64,000 nt of DNA from Forficula auricularia (GCA_024734495.1 JALMQS010000265.1:62001-126000), one strand, 5' to 3'. Shown: positions 1-12,704, counted from the first letter of the stretch. Notes: generated by a model not told the origin, from the letters alone. A program made the numbers and translations.

Positions 1-157
1 TGGCATCGAATTCAGAGACAGAACATTCAGAACATTTCGTTATTCAGCAACAAATAACAAAGGTGTGCTTACTTAATTAATAAATAAATGAAAATGAAAT
101 GAAAATAAATAAAAGAATATTGCAATAATTCTACTAATTTATTTATTATATTTCCAG

Positions 158-900
158 CTAATAGAAGAAAATAATCAATTAAAAAAATCTACTAAAGGTA
201 AGCGTTATATATTAATCGTGGGTGTATGTAAAATCCCGTGAATCCCTAATTGATTTCATAACTAATTCCTATAATTTATTTATTTATTTAATTAATTGAA
301 TTTTATTATTTATTTATTCTATTTAAGGAAATAAAAATTAAAGAAGAAGAAAAATTCCTTGGAATTTGATTTCCAACGAGGATTTGATGAATTATTATTA
401 AAATATCTAAGATTATTTATTTATTTATTATTAGAGTATCTATTAGTTAGATATTTATATAATATACTGAGTAAAACATTGTATAAATTCATATACTGTT
501 TTTTCTCAAATTCAAAAATATTTCCAAACAAGTTTGTTCAGTACCCACCTCTCCATCCCCTCCCTCGATTAGCACTCATGGATTTAATTTTAACATTTTT
601 TTATTTTATTTTCTTTGAAGGAAAGAAATACGAAAAAAAGCCGAGTACCAAAAAAGGTATCGGGAGCGTGAAAAAAAAAAACAAGGTACGGTATATAATT
701 TATATACCGTATATTATATATATTATAATATTTTGCAGTGTAATTTTAAATACGACTGTAAAGTTAGTAGACATCAGACGAGAAATTAATGATTTTATAA
801 TCAATTTCAGTATCGGAGAAAAATATAAAAAAAAAAACAAGTAGGCAATATCAACAAGAGTATCGACAAAGAATAAAGAAAAAAATACAAAAGATCCAAG
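158..900 (+). other. Candidate short lysine-rich exons, gene unknown
   Basis: Two segments, 621-685 and 811-900, are each preceded by AG after a T-rich tract and followed by GT (gtacgg, gtatgg). One reading frame stays open across the junction (phase 1 joined to phase 1). It encodes a very basic peptide in which AEYQKRYREREKKKQ in the first segment is echoed by SRQYQQEYRQRIKKK in the second, as if one exon had been duplicated. A third segment, 158-197 (LIEENNQLKKSTK, donor gtaagc), is open but its phase does not join the others directly. No family is recognised. The lysine richness in AT-rich DNA makes chance open frames likely. Confidence 0.3.
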
Positions 901-1907
901 GTATGGTATGAAAATTATATACATTTTTAATAAATTTATTATTACCATTAATAACTGTAATTAATTTTAGTACTTACTACTATCGATGCTGTTTTCTCGA
1001 GATATTTGGCAAAAATCGAATCACAAATATATATATCTTATTTTAGTTACCATAAAGCTATAGTTTCTATGATAGAACATAATTAGGCTTAATTATTATT
1101 ATTCATATAAATACCTGTTTCTTTTTGTATATTATTATTATTATATATTATATATTTTTATAAATCATTGTAAATAAAATAAAGGTGTTAAGATAATTTT
1201 ATAAAGTAGTTTCTTTGCTTTTTATCGATAAAAAAATCATAATAAAAAATGTATACCCGAATAATTATTTTTCTTTATACCTAGAATAGAACTTAAAATT
1301 AATATTTTTATAATAAGGAACTTCGTTCCTATCCGGTGTCCTACGACACAGATCGACTTTTATTTTATTTCTTTTCTTCTTTGGTCTTTGGAGAACTAAG
1401 CTCATAACGTACACCTGGCTGAAATGAGAAGATGAGGAAGGAGTTGGGGGATTATTATTATTTTTATTTTTACTTTTTTTTAGAGGGGGAAAAAGCCACC
1501 AGGAATGGCAGTGGAATTTTAAAATACTTTTTTCGGCCTTGGCAAAATAAAGAAAATGGACTGAATAATTTTTCCGATTTTTTTTTACCTTTAATTATAG
1601 AATAGGGTGAAGTATCAAATAGAATTTCTGAGAATGGACTTTGACTTGGTACACTCAGTAAGCAAGGCTACAGAATTAGACTTTTTTAAAAATTGCAATT
1701 TTTTGCCTATTCGTGCTTAGAAAATTTAAAATTTTAAGAAAAATTATTTCCATGTATGATTTTTAGTCTCTGAATTTATGGTTAAAAAATAAAGAAAATT
1801 AGGAAAAAATCGAATGTATATTCACTAATAACCCGGGTCACTTTGCCCCGTTTATGTTGATTTGCTTTAATGCTCTTTTAAAAATAAATTTATGAAAATT
1901 GAATTGG
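901..1907. other. AT-rich stretch, no feature recognised
   Basis: I see no supported coding frame, RNA gene or bounded repeat here. Confidence 0.5.
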
Positions 1908-1965
1908 GTTCAGGGGCGAGCCCCTGGCCAGCAAGAGGGCCGCCGAAGGCGGGCCTTGCAGCTAG
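1908..1965 (+). mobile_element. Helitron 3' terminus, rest not found
   Basis: A GC-rich hairpin (GGGCCGCC, short loop, GGCGGGCC) is followed by TTGCAG and the terminal CTAG at 1962-1965, then T. This is the hairpin plus CTRR plus T arrangement of Helitron 3' ends. It closely matches the end of the complete element at 25764-26452. No matching TC-initial 5' end was found upstream, so this is a truncated or decayed copy. Confidence 0.6.
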
Positions 1966-2190
1966 TATTTAATAAAATAATTTATAATCATTTATGAAAG
2001 AACTCCGCCGCCTCTATTTTGCGTCACAATCAATTTAACATAGAGAATCATTTTCATAAGGCCATATAGGGTCCATATGCGAAACTTCGTACAAGACTTT
2101 TGGAGTTCTATTTTTTGAACCACCCCCCCCCCCCCCTCCACACAAAAATAATGACTCTTTTAGTTATAGGTCTCACGTTACACATAGACC

Positions 2191-2337
2191 CGAGGGGTGA
2201 ACCGCGACCTAATATCGTGTACACTTATTTCCAAGCAGAAGACAATAGATGAAGGGGCATTATCTAATGAATTCCAAAATAATTCTACATAATTCCAAAG
2301 ACGTGTACACCTAATTACAATCCCGCTTCACCCCTCG
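2191..2337. mobile_element. hAT-like MITE, copy 1 (147 bp)
   Basis: The terminal inverted repeats read CGAGGGGTGAACC at the left and the imperfect complement GCTTCACCCCTCG at the right. It is flanked by a perfect 8-bp direct repeat, catagacc, at 2183-2190 and 2338-2345. An 8-bp duplication is the hAT hallmark. The palindrome GTGTACAC lies near both ends. It has no coding capacity. A second copy is at 6453-6617. Confidence 0.85.
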
Positions 2338-2424
2338 CATAGACCTATGTGTATCGTGATAGGTCTCTTTTATAGTAAATTCCATTTTCCTATCTTTTTT
2401 TTGAGCCGACGCCTCCCTTTAATT

Positions 2425-3600
2425 TTTGGTTCGATTTCAATCAAAATCTAATCAGCTCTTAATCTCAATATAAAGAATCTACATGTGAAATTTCGTCTTG
2501 ATATTCACAATAGTTTTTGATCTAGAGCGTAGACAAAATTTGTTAACGTACTAGACATTTTGACAAATAATTACTATCTGCGTGAAATATAATTTTTTAA
2601 CCGACTTCAAAAAAGGAGGAGGTTCTCTATTCGATTGAATTTTTTTTTTTTTTTGTGCCTATGTTACCTCATATCTCCGCCACTTGTCAACCGATTTTGA
2701 AAATTTTTTTTGCATTGGGTCCAATCTAGCTTCCGATTGGTCCCATTTTTTTTCGATTTTTTTGCATAGGTATTAGACCTTTTTTATTAGGTTTGTTTAG
2801 ACCTAACCTCTTTGTTTATGAACCGATTTCGATGCTTCTTTTTTTATCCGAAAGGGGTGTCTTAGGGATGGTGTCATATTAATTTGGTCAAGTTCTGATG
2901 ATATGATCACTATTAATAACATCACTAAAAAGAGAAAAATAAAAATTTTTAAGAAAAAAATAAAAACCGACTTCAAAAAGTTAAATGCAACAAATATAAA
3001 AATACACTAAAAGGTATAAAATAATTATTATCTTATTTAGTTACAACTAAACGACGAAATATTAACACGAAATTACTTTTTGAAGTTGGTGCCAAACATA
3101 TACCTTTTATGAATCGCACTCGACGGATCTTACTTAGTACGTTTGGCGGGTACGCTCGCTTATAGGTATAGTTTGTTTGGCACCGACTTTAAAAAGTAAT
3201 TTCGTGTTAATATTTCGTCGTTTAGTTGTAACTAAATAAGATAATAATTATTTTTATACCTTTTAGTGTATTTTTATATTTGTTGCATTTAATTTTTTGA
3301 AGTCGGTTTTTATTTTTTTCTTAAAAATTTTTCGATGTTCACTCATTAAAGTTTTTTTGTAGAGCAAAACGCCATGATTTCGCTCAATTTTTGTATCCAA
3401 ATAATTTAAACCGTTTTTGAGATATTTTGAAAAAACTAAGCACAAAAAATGCAAACGATTATAATATTTGACCATACCCTCTATAGTAAAGTAAAAATGT
3501 AATTTATCTCGTTTCACGTTTGATTTATTTAACACTCTTTTTTTATCCATTAAGAGCGTAAACCGTGGTATAGTGTATAGGGTGAACAAAAATTAGGTGG
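2425..3600. repeat. Dispersed repeat X, copy 1, split by foldback element Y
   Basis: The flanks 2425-2600 and 3333-3520 match two halves of a repeat seen uninterrupted at about 62490-62840 and, inverted, at 6228-6690. Between them lies element Y, which starts and ends with the motif AACCGACTTCAAAA or its complement. Y carries long arms at 2941-3097 and 3175-3332 that are near-perfect inverted repeats around a loop of about 77 bp. No open frame of note occurs in either. Confidence 0.65.
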
Positions 3601-4095
3601 ACACTAAATGATAACATTTATTTTGAAATTACATATAGGTACAAATCAATTTTGATAAACAATTATTATATTTACATTTACATTTTATTGTTGTATACCT
3701 ACAATAATGGAATACAAAATTTTTATTTTAACTATTCCTGTTCAAATCAGTTATATAATTAAATACTTTTGCAGATATTTCAGGTCTAATAACTTGGAAT
3801 TCTGAATATAGTAGCTTGATTCTAATAAATGGAACCGTGTTTCAAGATAAATGTGTCTCACTGTCGATTTGTTGGGCTAATCAAGCTGGTGTGAACGCCA
3901 CATTATGTTCTCTTTGATGGTGAAAAAACGATCCCCGGTGCAGATGACGTCCCCTCTTCCCCTCTACGGAACATCCAAAAAAGCTACAGCAGCTGCACAC
4001 TTGAAACGCATCGCGTGTTAACAAGATATGACAAGACAAATTAAGACACTTGCCTTCCAATTCCATTTTTTTTATTATTTCTTTGTCTATTTTAG
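3601..4095. other. Intergenic or intronic, nothing firm
   Basis: A moderately GC-rich patch at 3870-4020 holds an open minus-strand frame that resembles nothing I know. Otherwise the stretch is AT-rich and unassigned. Confidence 0.4.
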
Positions 4096-4212
4096 TTCGG
4101 AAACCCCGTTGGGGTACCACACCGAAAGAAAAACCATTAAAGATGACAAATTGAGATCGGGTTTCGAAGATGGGGTGCCAAGGGGAGAAATTAAATTATG
4201 TATTCCGCCAGA
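4096..4212 (+). other. Probable internal coding exon, gene unidentified
   Basis: A pyrimidine tract ending in tattttag precedes the segment and a consensus donor, gtaagt, follows it at 4213. The frame (one leading base, 38 codons, two trailing bases) is fully open and uses a balanced residue mix unlike the surrounding AT-rich DNA: it begins SETPLGYHTERKTIKDDK and ends GVPRGEIKLCIPP. If the donor were not used, the next codon but one would be a TAA, so a terminal exon is also possible. I do not recognise the family and found no partner exon nearby. Confidence 0.45.
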
Positions 4213-6227
4213 GTAAGTTAATAAAGTAGTTATTTTTTTATATATATAGCTATATAAGTAAGGGGAAAATCGGTGAGTATTAAAAAAATATTGATTTAAT
4301 GATAATTAGTCTCGGGGAACAGTATCCAGTAGATATAATTCATATATTATACAAAAATATAATAATAGTAATAATAAATAATTAGAGAGCGAATTCTTAG
4401 ATTATAACCTATTTTTTTTATTTATTTAATTATTTATTTTTTGAGTGGGACTATTAGCAATCTTTTTATATATTTACGAGCAGTACCCGGCGTGCCTCTG
4501 GGAGGCCCGGCACCGCTCGGCCCTCCGGACTGGTGGCTCTGGCGGGCAGCGTCTCGAGATGTGATTATTGTCCGTAATTAAATGTTTTGAAAAAATTTTT
4601 TTTTGAATAATGAGAGAATAGAGAATTTAGTGTTTAAATTAAATATTATATAATATATATTTTAAAATAAATTTATCTACTAAAATTTAAAGAATTTATA
4701 TATTTGTATACTAATATTTTTCGACCTTTTTAAAAATACATTTCAATATGTAAATTTATCTAAAAAGTGTCTCTAAATTAAATATATATAATAATTTTAA
4801 AATTAATTTATCTACTAAAATTTCAAATGACCCGCGCAGTAATAAATTAAGAATTAATCTCATTATCCCATTAAATCATATCTCATTAAAATTTATATTA
4901 TAAATTAAATATATAATATATATATATATATATTTTAAAATTAATTTGTCTAGTAAAATTTCAAGAATTTATATTTTTCTTAAATAAATTCTCAATAAAT
5001 AAAATAAAAATAAAAAAAAAAATTTTGCGGTATGAATTATTTCCAAAAATTAAATATATATTAATTTATAATATATATTTTAAAATTAATAAATTTGTCT
5101 ACTAAAAATTCAAATGAGACACGCCGTAAATCTAATATTCTAAGCTATCTAGAGGAATATATTAATATATAGAGATATTATAGATAAATAATGTAGAGAA
5201 TAGATATGTTTTATTTGTAAAATTTGACAATATAACAACTGTCATTGAATATTAGTTGCTTTTTCTCCCACATGTTCTCCTGACAGCGCCACGGGTACTG
5301 TCTGACAAGGGCTTTTATATATAAGATAGTGATCATGAAATTTTAAGAATTTTAAGTCTCATTTATTAGATACCATAATGGACTATTTTACTGTAACAGA
5401 CTTTTTTAGTATATTAAATGAACTTTTTACTAATTTCATCCTAATTCTATTGCTATAAGCAAGCTATGGCTTGACTATAGCACTCTTAGTTATTTCCGAT
5501 CTTATATATTGAGAGTTCTTAGAAATGGATTAGTCCAAAGATTGAATCATCTTTATTTTTTTATTTATTTTTATTATTATTTCTATTTTAATAATTCCTC
5601 AGCGAAAACCATTTTTATTCGACTAAGAATCGTCAGGACTTGACTTCGGGGAAAATTATTCATAATTACCCCTCCAAACTATGCAACAATTTTATTTCAT
5701 TTCGAGAACCAATATACTTTTCAAAATAAAAAAATGTTTTTTTTTGTATAGAAATATTTGAAATAACGGATAATAATCTGAAAATTTTAAGATCCTCCTT
5801 AAATTTTAAAAGTCGAATTTATATATTTATAAAAATAGTCTAAATGTTTGAAATGTTAGGGATGTGCAGCCGCATCCACCGCATCCATGAACCGCACGGC
5901 ATTTGTACACAAAAATTACAATAATTTTGAAGTATATAAAAAATATTTAATTTTTAAAATGTGAATTTTAAATTTAATAATTTGAAAAGTCTAAAAGGTT
6001 TAATGAGAAACTAGACATTTGCTTTCTGAGATTTCTTGGCGGACTTTGAGCTCCCTTGAATTAATATTTGAAAAAATTTCTGTTTAATAATTGAATAATT
6101 TTTAAAATTCCCTCATAAAACAATGAAAACTTGAAAAATGAAAAAAATAAAAAAAAAAGTAGTTTTAATATTTTTATTTTTATGTAAGTATTTTAGAATC
6201 AACACTCCTTATTAAATAATTTTTACT
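4213..6227. other. AT-rich region with two GC-rich repeat scraps
   Basis: A GC-rich patch at 4480-4560 containing CAGTACCCGGCGTGCC resembles a common interspersed-repeat end. A second patch at 5275-5325 is followed by ttttatatataagata, a tail also seen near 13820. They may be the two ends of one decayed element. The DNA between them is low-complexity T/A. Confidence 0.35.
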
Positions 6228-6690
6228 TTAGCATATAGGGTATGGTCAAGTATTGTAATCGTGGATGAAAAAAGTGTTTTTTGTCCTTAGTTTTTTCAAA
6301 ATATCTCATAAACGGTTTAAACTATTTAGATAAAAAAAATTGAGCGAAGCCATGGCGATTTGGTTTACAAAAAAGCACTAAAAAGTGAACATCGAAAAAT
6401 TATATTTCACGCAGATAGTAATTATTTTGTCAAAATTTCTGTTAGTCTAGTCTGAGGGGTGAACCGCGACCTAATATCGTGTACACCTACTTCCACTTCC
6501 ACTTTCATTTTCAAGTAGAAGACAATAGAAGAAGGGGAATTATCTAATGAATTCCAAAATAATTCCACATAATTCCAAAGAGGTGTACACCTAATTCCAA
6601 TCGAGGTTCACCCCTCGGTCTAGTCTATTCGTTACCAGATTTTTGTGGACGCTCTAGCTCAAAAACTAGTTTTAATATCAAAACCAATCT
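6228..6690. repeat. Dispersed repeat X, copy 2 (inverted), hosting a MITE
   Basis: The left part (6228-6452) is the reverse complement of 3333-3600, and the right part (6618-6690) continues the same repeat. It is interrupted at 6453-6617 by the second hAT-like MITE, whose target duplication lies inside X. Confidence 0.65.
6453..6617. mobile_element. hAT-like MITE, copy 2 (165 bp)
   Basis: It begins TGAGGGGTGAACC and ends GGTTCACCCCTCG, flanked by a perfect 8-bp duplication, gtctagtc, at 6445-6452 and 6618-6625. The interior matches copy 1, including both subterminal GTGTACAC palindromes, with about 18 extra bases of pyrimidine-rich sequence near the left end. Confidence 0.85.
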
Positions 6691-7561
6691 TTTTAATTTT
6701 TTACTTTCAACTTTTTTTTAAATATTTACCAAAAATTGTCGCGAGCTACCATAAATGACGACTTGAGCTACCGGTAGCTCGCGAGCGACGAGTTGGCGAC
6801 CACTGTAATAAATTAAGAATTGAAGCCAGTCCTGATCGGTATCCAGTGTTCTGTTTATTGGATCGAGAGAATTGGATCATCATGGAGAGCTCACTCGCAA
6901 CCTCCATGCACGAAATCCAATCCAATCACAGAATCATATTCGATTTATCAATAATTACATTCCAATGTTATTAAAAGCGCTCGGTTTATTTATTTTCTTT
7001 TTTCACATCTATCTCTCTCGTTCTATGAACCACGATATCGATGACCTCGAAACGTTTTTTTAATACTATTGAGTCGTGATGAAGCCAGGCTCGAATTAAT
7101 CATTTAAACTAGTCGTTTATTATTTTTCTTTCGAATCGAAGATTAATATATATTGCTGATTAAATTGAATGCATGGATAAATTTTAATAACATTTTTTTA
7201 ATTCTAATCTAGAAATATACAATATGTAGTTATATAAGAAAAATTGAGTTATAATTAAACTATTAATTTTTATAAAGAATATTGATGATCATGATCATTT
7301 ATTTTTATGTTCAGCATGTTACTAAGATGATTATTTCTATTGATATATAGCAGGGGTGGCCACTAACCTTAACTTTGGGAGCCGCAAATTTATAAAACTG
7401 TATCAAAGCGAGCCACATTGTTTGGAGATTAATTAATGGTTTATTAAAAAAAGACACTTTTTTATTTTATAAAATATAAATGAAGTAAGATATATTTTTT
7501 TACTCTACTTACTTACAAATTAATTTAATTTTTGTATTATTATTTTTAATTTAAATATTAT

Positions 7562-8103
7562 ACAGGATGAAGCATAAAGATCTACCACATTTTGAAGAGA
7601 TATAAAAAATTAAAAAATTTAACTTAAATATATTTTTGAAAAGAAAATAAATGAAATTTTTTTAAATGTATTTTAAACATTATCAGACAAAAAGGAAGGG
7701 GGAGGGTAAAAAAAATTTAGCCCTTTTGACCAAACTCAACCAAATTTTGTATACCCCAGAAGGCTAGAAATGCAAAAACTAACCAAATTTTGTATACATA
7801 GTTTGGTCGAAAGGGCTAGAATTTTCATTTTTGACCCTCCTCCAATTTGGGTGGTTAGTTTTGCATTTCTAGCCTTCTGAGGATCCACAGAATATGTATA
7901 CAAAATTTTGTTGATTTTGAGTCGAAAGGGCTAGAATTTTCATTTTTGACCCCCCCCCCTTTTTGTCTGATAATATTTAAAATACATTTAAAAAAATTTA
8001 TTTTATGTTGTTTTCAAAAAATATATTCAGTTTCTTTTTAGTTAATTTTTTTCATTTTTTTATACCTCTTCAAAATGTGGTAGATCTTTATGCCCACCCT
8101 GTT
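7562..8103. mobile_element. Foldback/TIR element with internal tandem motif
   Basis: The ends are inverted repeats: left CAGGATGAAGCATAAAGATC, right complement CAGGGTGGGCATAAAGATC, and pairing continues inward for well over 100 bp. The left end follows TA, as in Tc1/mariner insertions, but the right flank does not keep TA. The interior (7700-7960) holds alternating-strand copies of the tandem unit containing ATGTATACAAAATTTGG that also occurs in the Helitrons and at 62.1-62.5 kb. Confidence 0.6.
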
Positions 8104-9049
8104 CTTTTTAAAATCAGTATTATTCAAGAGGGTTCAAGAGCCGCACGATATTGACTGAAGAGCCGCATGCAGCTCGCGAGCCACGTCTGATATATAGTAA
8201 TCTTTCAAATATCAATAGATTCAAATGCTTTAAGATATAATATAAATGCGAATTTCGAATTAAGGACCATAGCAATGCGGCAAGCCTGGTTTTGCAGCTT
8301 TCGTAACGTTTGTCGATTTACAGGAACAAAGGCTTTTTTACCACCTCCTTAATTAAGTTTTTCTTTAGGCTATTATATGATAGTATATGATAATTTTTAT
8401 GCAGGGTGACTATTATTTTTTCTTATATACGAAATTCAATGGTAAATACGGAAAAATTTTCGCTATTAATGTTATAACAAATGTGTAAATAAAAGATGTT
8501 CAGAATAAAAAACTGCATCAAATTTATTGTGACAATATTAAGAAAACTCAAATATTAGACAAATGTGGGTTCTTAAAGAGCAATCAATGGGTTTGTTTTC
8601 TGCTTGATACAAATATATGTAATATATTATATTTGTTACAGAACATAATTTCGAAGGTTTGGTCTTCATCAGTCTTTTCAATAAAAAAATATTTTATCTG
8701 TTATTTTCATGGTTTCAAATACTCGTTTAGATATTTTTGTATTCTTGTAAGAACTAATTTCAAGAATTTAGGATTTCGGTGTTGAGTTCTAGGTGAAACA
8801 TTTTAATATAATAATAAAGCTTGTGCTAAGATACGAGGTATTTTTTTTGTAGAAACCTACACTCGTCTTATTCAAGTTTTATTACACAAGAATCTCTCTA
8901 GTTTTGTTATGTGACTAAGCTATTACAACAGAACAAAAACATATCTCAGAAATAACAGATATAATATTTTTTAATTATAAAGAGTGATGACGAAACTCAA
9001 GTCTTCGAAACTAGTCTATAACAAATGAATTTTAGGGTGTCCCTTATTT
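8104..9049. repeat. AT-rich region with a scrap of the GCAGAGGACAACCT repeat
   Basis: Around 8560-8650 is an inverted scrap of a family whose core reads TTTGCACCAAGCAGAGGACA. Other scraps lie near 9700, 20190 (inverted), 21380, 24990 and 41780. Nothing else is supported. Confidence 0.4.
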
Positions 9050-9585
9050 TGGGTATTTTGAATTTATGCTCCGAGAGGCTCACAAAGGTTCGAAATAAAT
9101 AAAATAAAAATCCCGGAAGTTTCTAATTCTCATATCTCAATTTTAACCTGTGCCCCACACCGATGCAAGTTTCCCATCTAAATAATATGGGGGATTTTTT
9201 GACACATTTAACGATCAATTTTTTGTTCCGGCCAAAAGTAATGGTTCAAAATTTTTTAACTCTGTAAGCTTTATTCTTCTAATAGGCAGCTATCCCTTAG
9301 AATTTTTAAGGATTTTTAGCTATTATTGTATTGAGATCTATAAATTACTAACACTAAGATAATATATTAACAGTATTTTATCTTTGTTGAACCTCCAAAA
9401 TTATGGAGCAATAGCTAAAAATCTCTAAAAATTCTGAAGGATAGCTAGTAATACTTTGGCCGAAATAAAAAAAAATGATCATTGTGTTATTTATGGAAAA
9501 CTTACCATACGTCGCTGTGGGACACAGGTTAAAATTGAGGTAGAGACTTGAAACTTGAGGATACAATTTTTTTTTTTATATATAT
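9050..9585. repeat. Degenerate inverted-repeat element
   Basis: The region around 9130-9165 (ATCTCAATTTTAACCTGTG) is inverted at about 9520-9545, and 9283-9330 (GCTATCCCTTAGAATTTTTA) is inverted at about 9405-9450. This gives arms of roughly 200 bp around a short loop. A minus-strand open frame overlaps the right arm but looks like chance. Confidence 0.5.
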
Positions 9586-10451
9586 ATTTTTATATATACT
9601 TTATATATTATAGAATCCAGCGTCTACATGAGCAAAATTTCAAAAAAAAACTTAAATAGGGCTACCTTAATATACGTAATATTTAAATTCATTATATTGT
9701 ATGTCTATTGTATATGTTCATCTATCAGAGAACAACCTCATTTGATTTCTCTTTATGATTTTTTTTAACACAGTATTTCAACAACACTAGAACAAGTACT
9801 CTCAAGGCCTTTCTTTCTTGAGAGTAATCGGGGCTACAAAAATCTCAGGATTTACACAACAGACAAAAAAAAGACAGAATTTCGCAGCTGGAAATGATTT
9901 TTTCTCTATTTTTCAGACAATTTTAAATGCAAGGCCGAGATAAGCAAAATGAGCAATTGTAAATTCTCGAGTGAATTAGAACTGAGTGCCGGGTCGTCAG
10001 GTAACTCCTGTGTAAAAAATTGGTGTTATTACTGGTACTATGCATTGTTGTAATAGTTAACCGAAGTGTATGAAGACATTAAACCTAAACCACGTCTTTT
10101 GGGATTTGTAATCCTCTTTCTCTACAATATTCAACCCTTATATTTTACGCTCAGTAGAAATTCATAATTTATATATTTATTAATTTGTTTTAATACCCGT
10201 AGTCGACTTCAATTAGTTAATTCGTTTTCATCTTCAATAAACGCGCCGTCAACTTCTTCTGGTTATTTCCCTTTGAGTTCACTCTATTCTCTAACGAATT
10301 CATATTCTTTAACTTGGTTGAATTGTATTAATAATCCTGATGTATGACGTGTGGCTAGGGGATCTTGGCGGGGCGCAACAAACAGCCCTTGAGGGTGCGC
10401 TTTAATGAACAAGATCAATTGCTGAAATTTATTCCCTGCTTTTCTCCTTAG
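9586..10451. other. No supported feature
   Basis: AT-rich DNA, rising in GC content towards 10350-10450. A strong polypyrimidine tract ending in cttag closes the interval and is treated as the acceptor of the next entry. Confidence 0.4.
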
Positions 10452-10574
10452 CTGGTGCTAGCCCTCAACGTCTTTCACCATCACGATATGTGGATATTGG
10501 CTTCAATTTTCTGGCCGATAAAATCAAGAAGCTCGATTGCAAACTGTGTGACGAATTGACTGAAATTGGTCCAA
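10452..10574 (+). other. Possible coding exon, gene unidentified
   Basis: The acceptor context is strong (ctgcttttctccttag). The frame (two leading bases, 40 codons, one trailing base) is open to a gtaaat donor at 10575. It encodes a mixed peptide beginning GASPQRLSPSRYVDIGFNFL and ending LCDELTEIGP. Reading through the donor would reach a stop four codons later, so a terminal exon is an alternative. RYVDIGFN faintly recalls the start of TatD-type nucleases, but that is not enough to name it. Confidence 0.35.
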
Positions 10575-12704
10575 GTAAATCATGACATTGAATGGATGAG
10601 TTTGTAGAACGGAGTGGGGCGAAATGAACGAGGCAATTTCGATTAGAGACTAAAGTAGTCATGATTCATACATAAGAACAACACAGAGAGCATACCATTC
10701 CATGAAATAGAAAGAAATCTATATCCGTTTAATAGAGTGCCGTGAGTTAAGCATAGACAGTACTACTGCCGAAGGTAGCGCTCTCTTGTGTTTATTTATT
10801 CAAATAATTTGGGGGAATTGGGGCAAATATTCTATTATAGCATATATTATAGATAAAAAGAGTGCACGGAGGCTAAGGGGCCGTGAGCGAGTCTCTTTGT
10901 ATTGGACGTTTAATAAATCATCCCCCAAAGCTTATATTTTCGTTACCAGTTGGCGCTAAAGTCGTGACGAATGGTCCCTATAGTAAATTCAATACATTTT
11001 TTTATGGTCATTGTGTTGAAAAATGTCTGGGTCGTGAGAAAATAATTTTCAACTATGATAATTTATCTGACCTTGTGTATGTCTGTTTGTCTGGATATGT
11101 CTGGATTCAGATATCAACAAGATAACATAAGGGAAAGTTGTATAGAAAGTTCGTTTTTATGCTAAAATATTTTTATTTCCAATGAGGAGAACTGATTAAA
11201 TTTTGGGCTTTCTTGCGTTAGAACAGCTGGTTCAAAATTCAGAAAACGTCATATTTTGATTGATTTTATAAAGATTTTAAGGCGATGTATTTATAATATA
11301 GGCATACGTGAACAATATATATTTAAGTTTATTATTAATTACTTAAAGTTATTAGTAATTTTTTTTATTATTATTATTTAAGTGAGCCATTCTTAGAGTC
11401 TTTTGAATTTTGAATTATTTCAAAATCCAAAGGGCAATGTAATGACGTTTTCCCAAATTGAATATAATAGTTTAAATTAACTCACAGGGTTGCTAATTTT
11501 GAACTACATTTTCATTTTTTGATTATTAAATACGAAAAATATAAGGATATGGACCAGTTTTTTACCTTAGTACCTGGAGGCACCGAGCGATGCTCGGAAA
11601 CTTCTTCCTTCAGTTAAAAGCTTTATTTTAATATTATTTTTAATTTAAAATTCTGATAAAAAGGTCGATTTTTATTTGAGAGCCGCTTTCAAATTAAAAA
11701 ATACAAAAATATATAATAGTCGCCCAATGTAGCTCCCCCCCCCACCTCCATCCCGCTAGACCTCACCCCGAAACCTCTCACTACCCCGGATTCCCTACCA
11801 CTGTGCCCCACCTTCTGCACCTGTTTTGATTCAACCATATGATTCATTTTTATTCATCCAATTAATAAATAAAAAACCTATCAAAATGTGTTGTTTTTTC
11901 AGAAAATTGAGACCTGCTTATGCGAAATATATTTTTAAATAAATTCTTGATTATTTTTTATTCTATTAAATAAATAAAGTTCTTTATAAAAACAATTATA
12001 AAACGTTTATTAATATTTCTAACGTTTAGGGAGAACAAAATATGTTAAAATCCACAATCACAATACTTCTTCAAGACCTTTTAGAACAATGAAACAATCA
12101 ACCCATTGTCTGCCTGGGTATAAAAGGAAAAGGGAAACGTTTTTGAAAACCCTAAGAATGGGATTTTTCTACCTGAGAATAATTAATTTTATTACGAAAA
12201 AACCCATCAAAAACAATTTTGTCGAAGATGAGACCGTGACAGATCGAAGTGTCATCCCAAAAACCCCCTAACCCGTGAATTTCATCAAAATCGGTAGAGT
12301 GGTTTTTAAAATAGAACCAAGATACAAATATATATACAAACAAATAAATATATATATAAACAAATAAATAAATATACAATTTTGCTCGTTTAATAAGAGT
12401 AGATATACCTCTATGCATCATGAATATTACTAACACGTTTAACGAAATATAAATATAATTAACGTTGAAATTACAAAATACAGCTCCTATTTTATTTCTT
12501 GATATTATTTAAAAACAAAATTAGATTCATACAAAATATATTTTAAGTGAAATTTAATTTTTCATAACTGAAATTAAATAATTTTTTAAATTAGCCACTA
12601 AAAGAAATTGCAGTAGCCATTGATTAAAGTGAAAGTGGTATAAGTCCATTTACAGCACGTAAATATATATTATTTAATTGATACAATTTTGATGGCTGTA
12701 TATG
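10575..12704. other. No supported gene; C-rich patch at 11735-11820
   Basis: Mostly AT-rich. A C-rich, G-poor patch at about 11735-11820 resembles the skewed interior of the Helitron at 17.4-18.3 kb. The open frames here look like chance. Confidence 0.4.

Noticed and set aside
359..948. Long open frames on both strands at the left edge
   Set aside because: Composition-driven frames (F, I, K, Y, L) crossing what look like splice sites; only short segments within them look exon-like.
3881..4120. Minus-strand frame with several cysteines
   Set aside because: It overlaps the better supported plus-strand exon at 4096 and matches no family I recognise.
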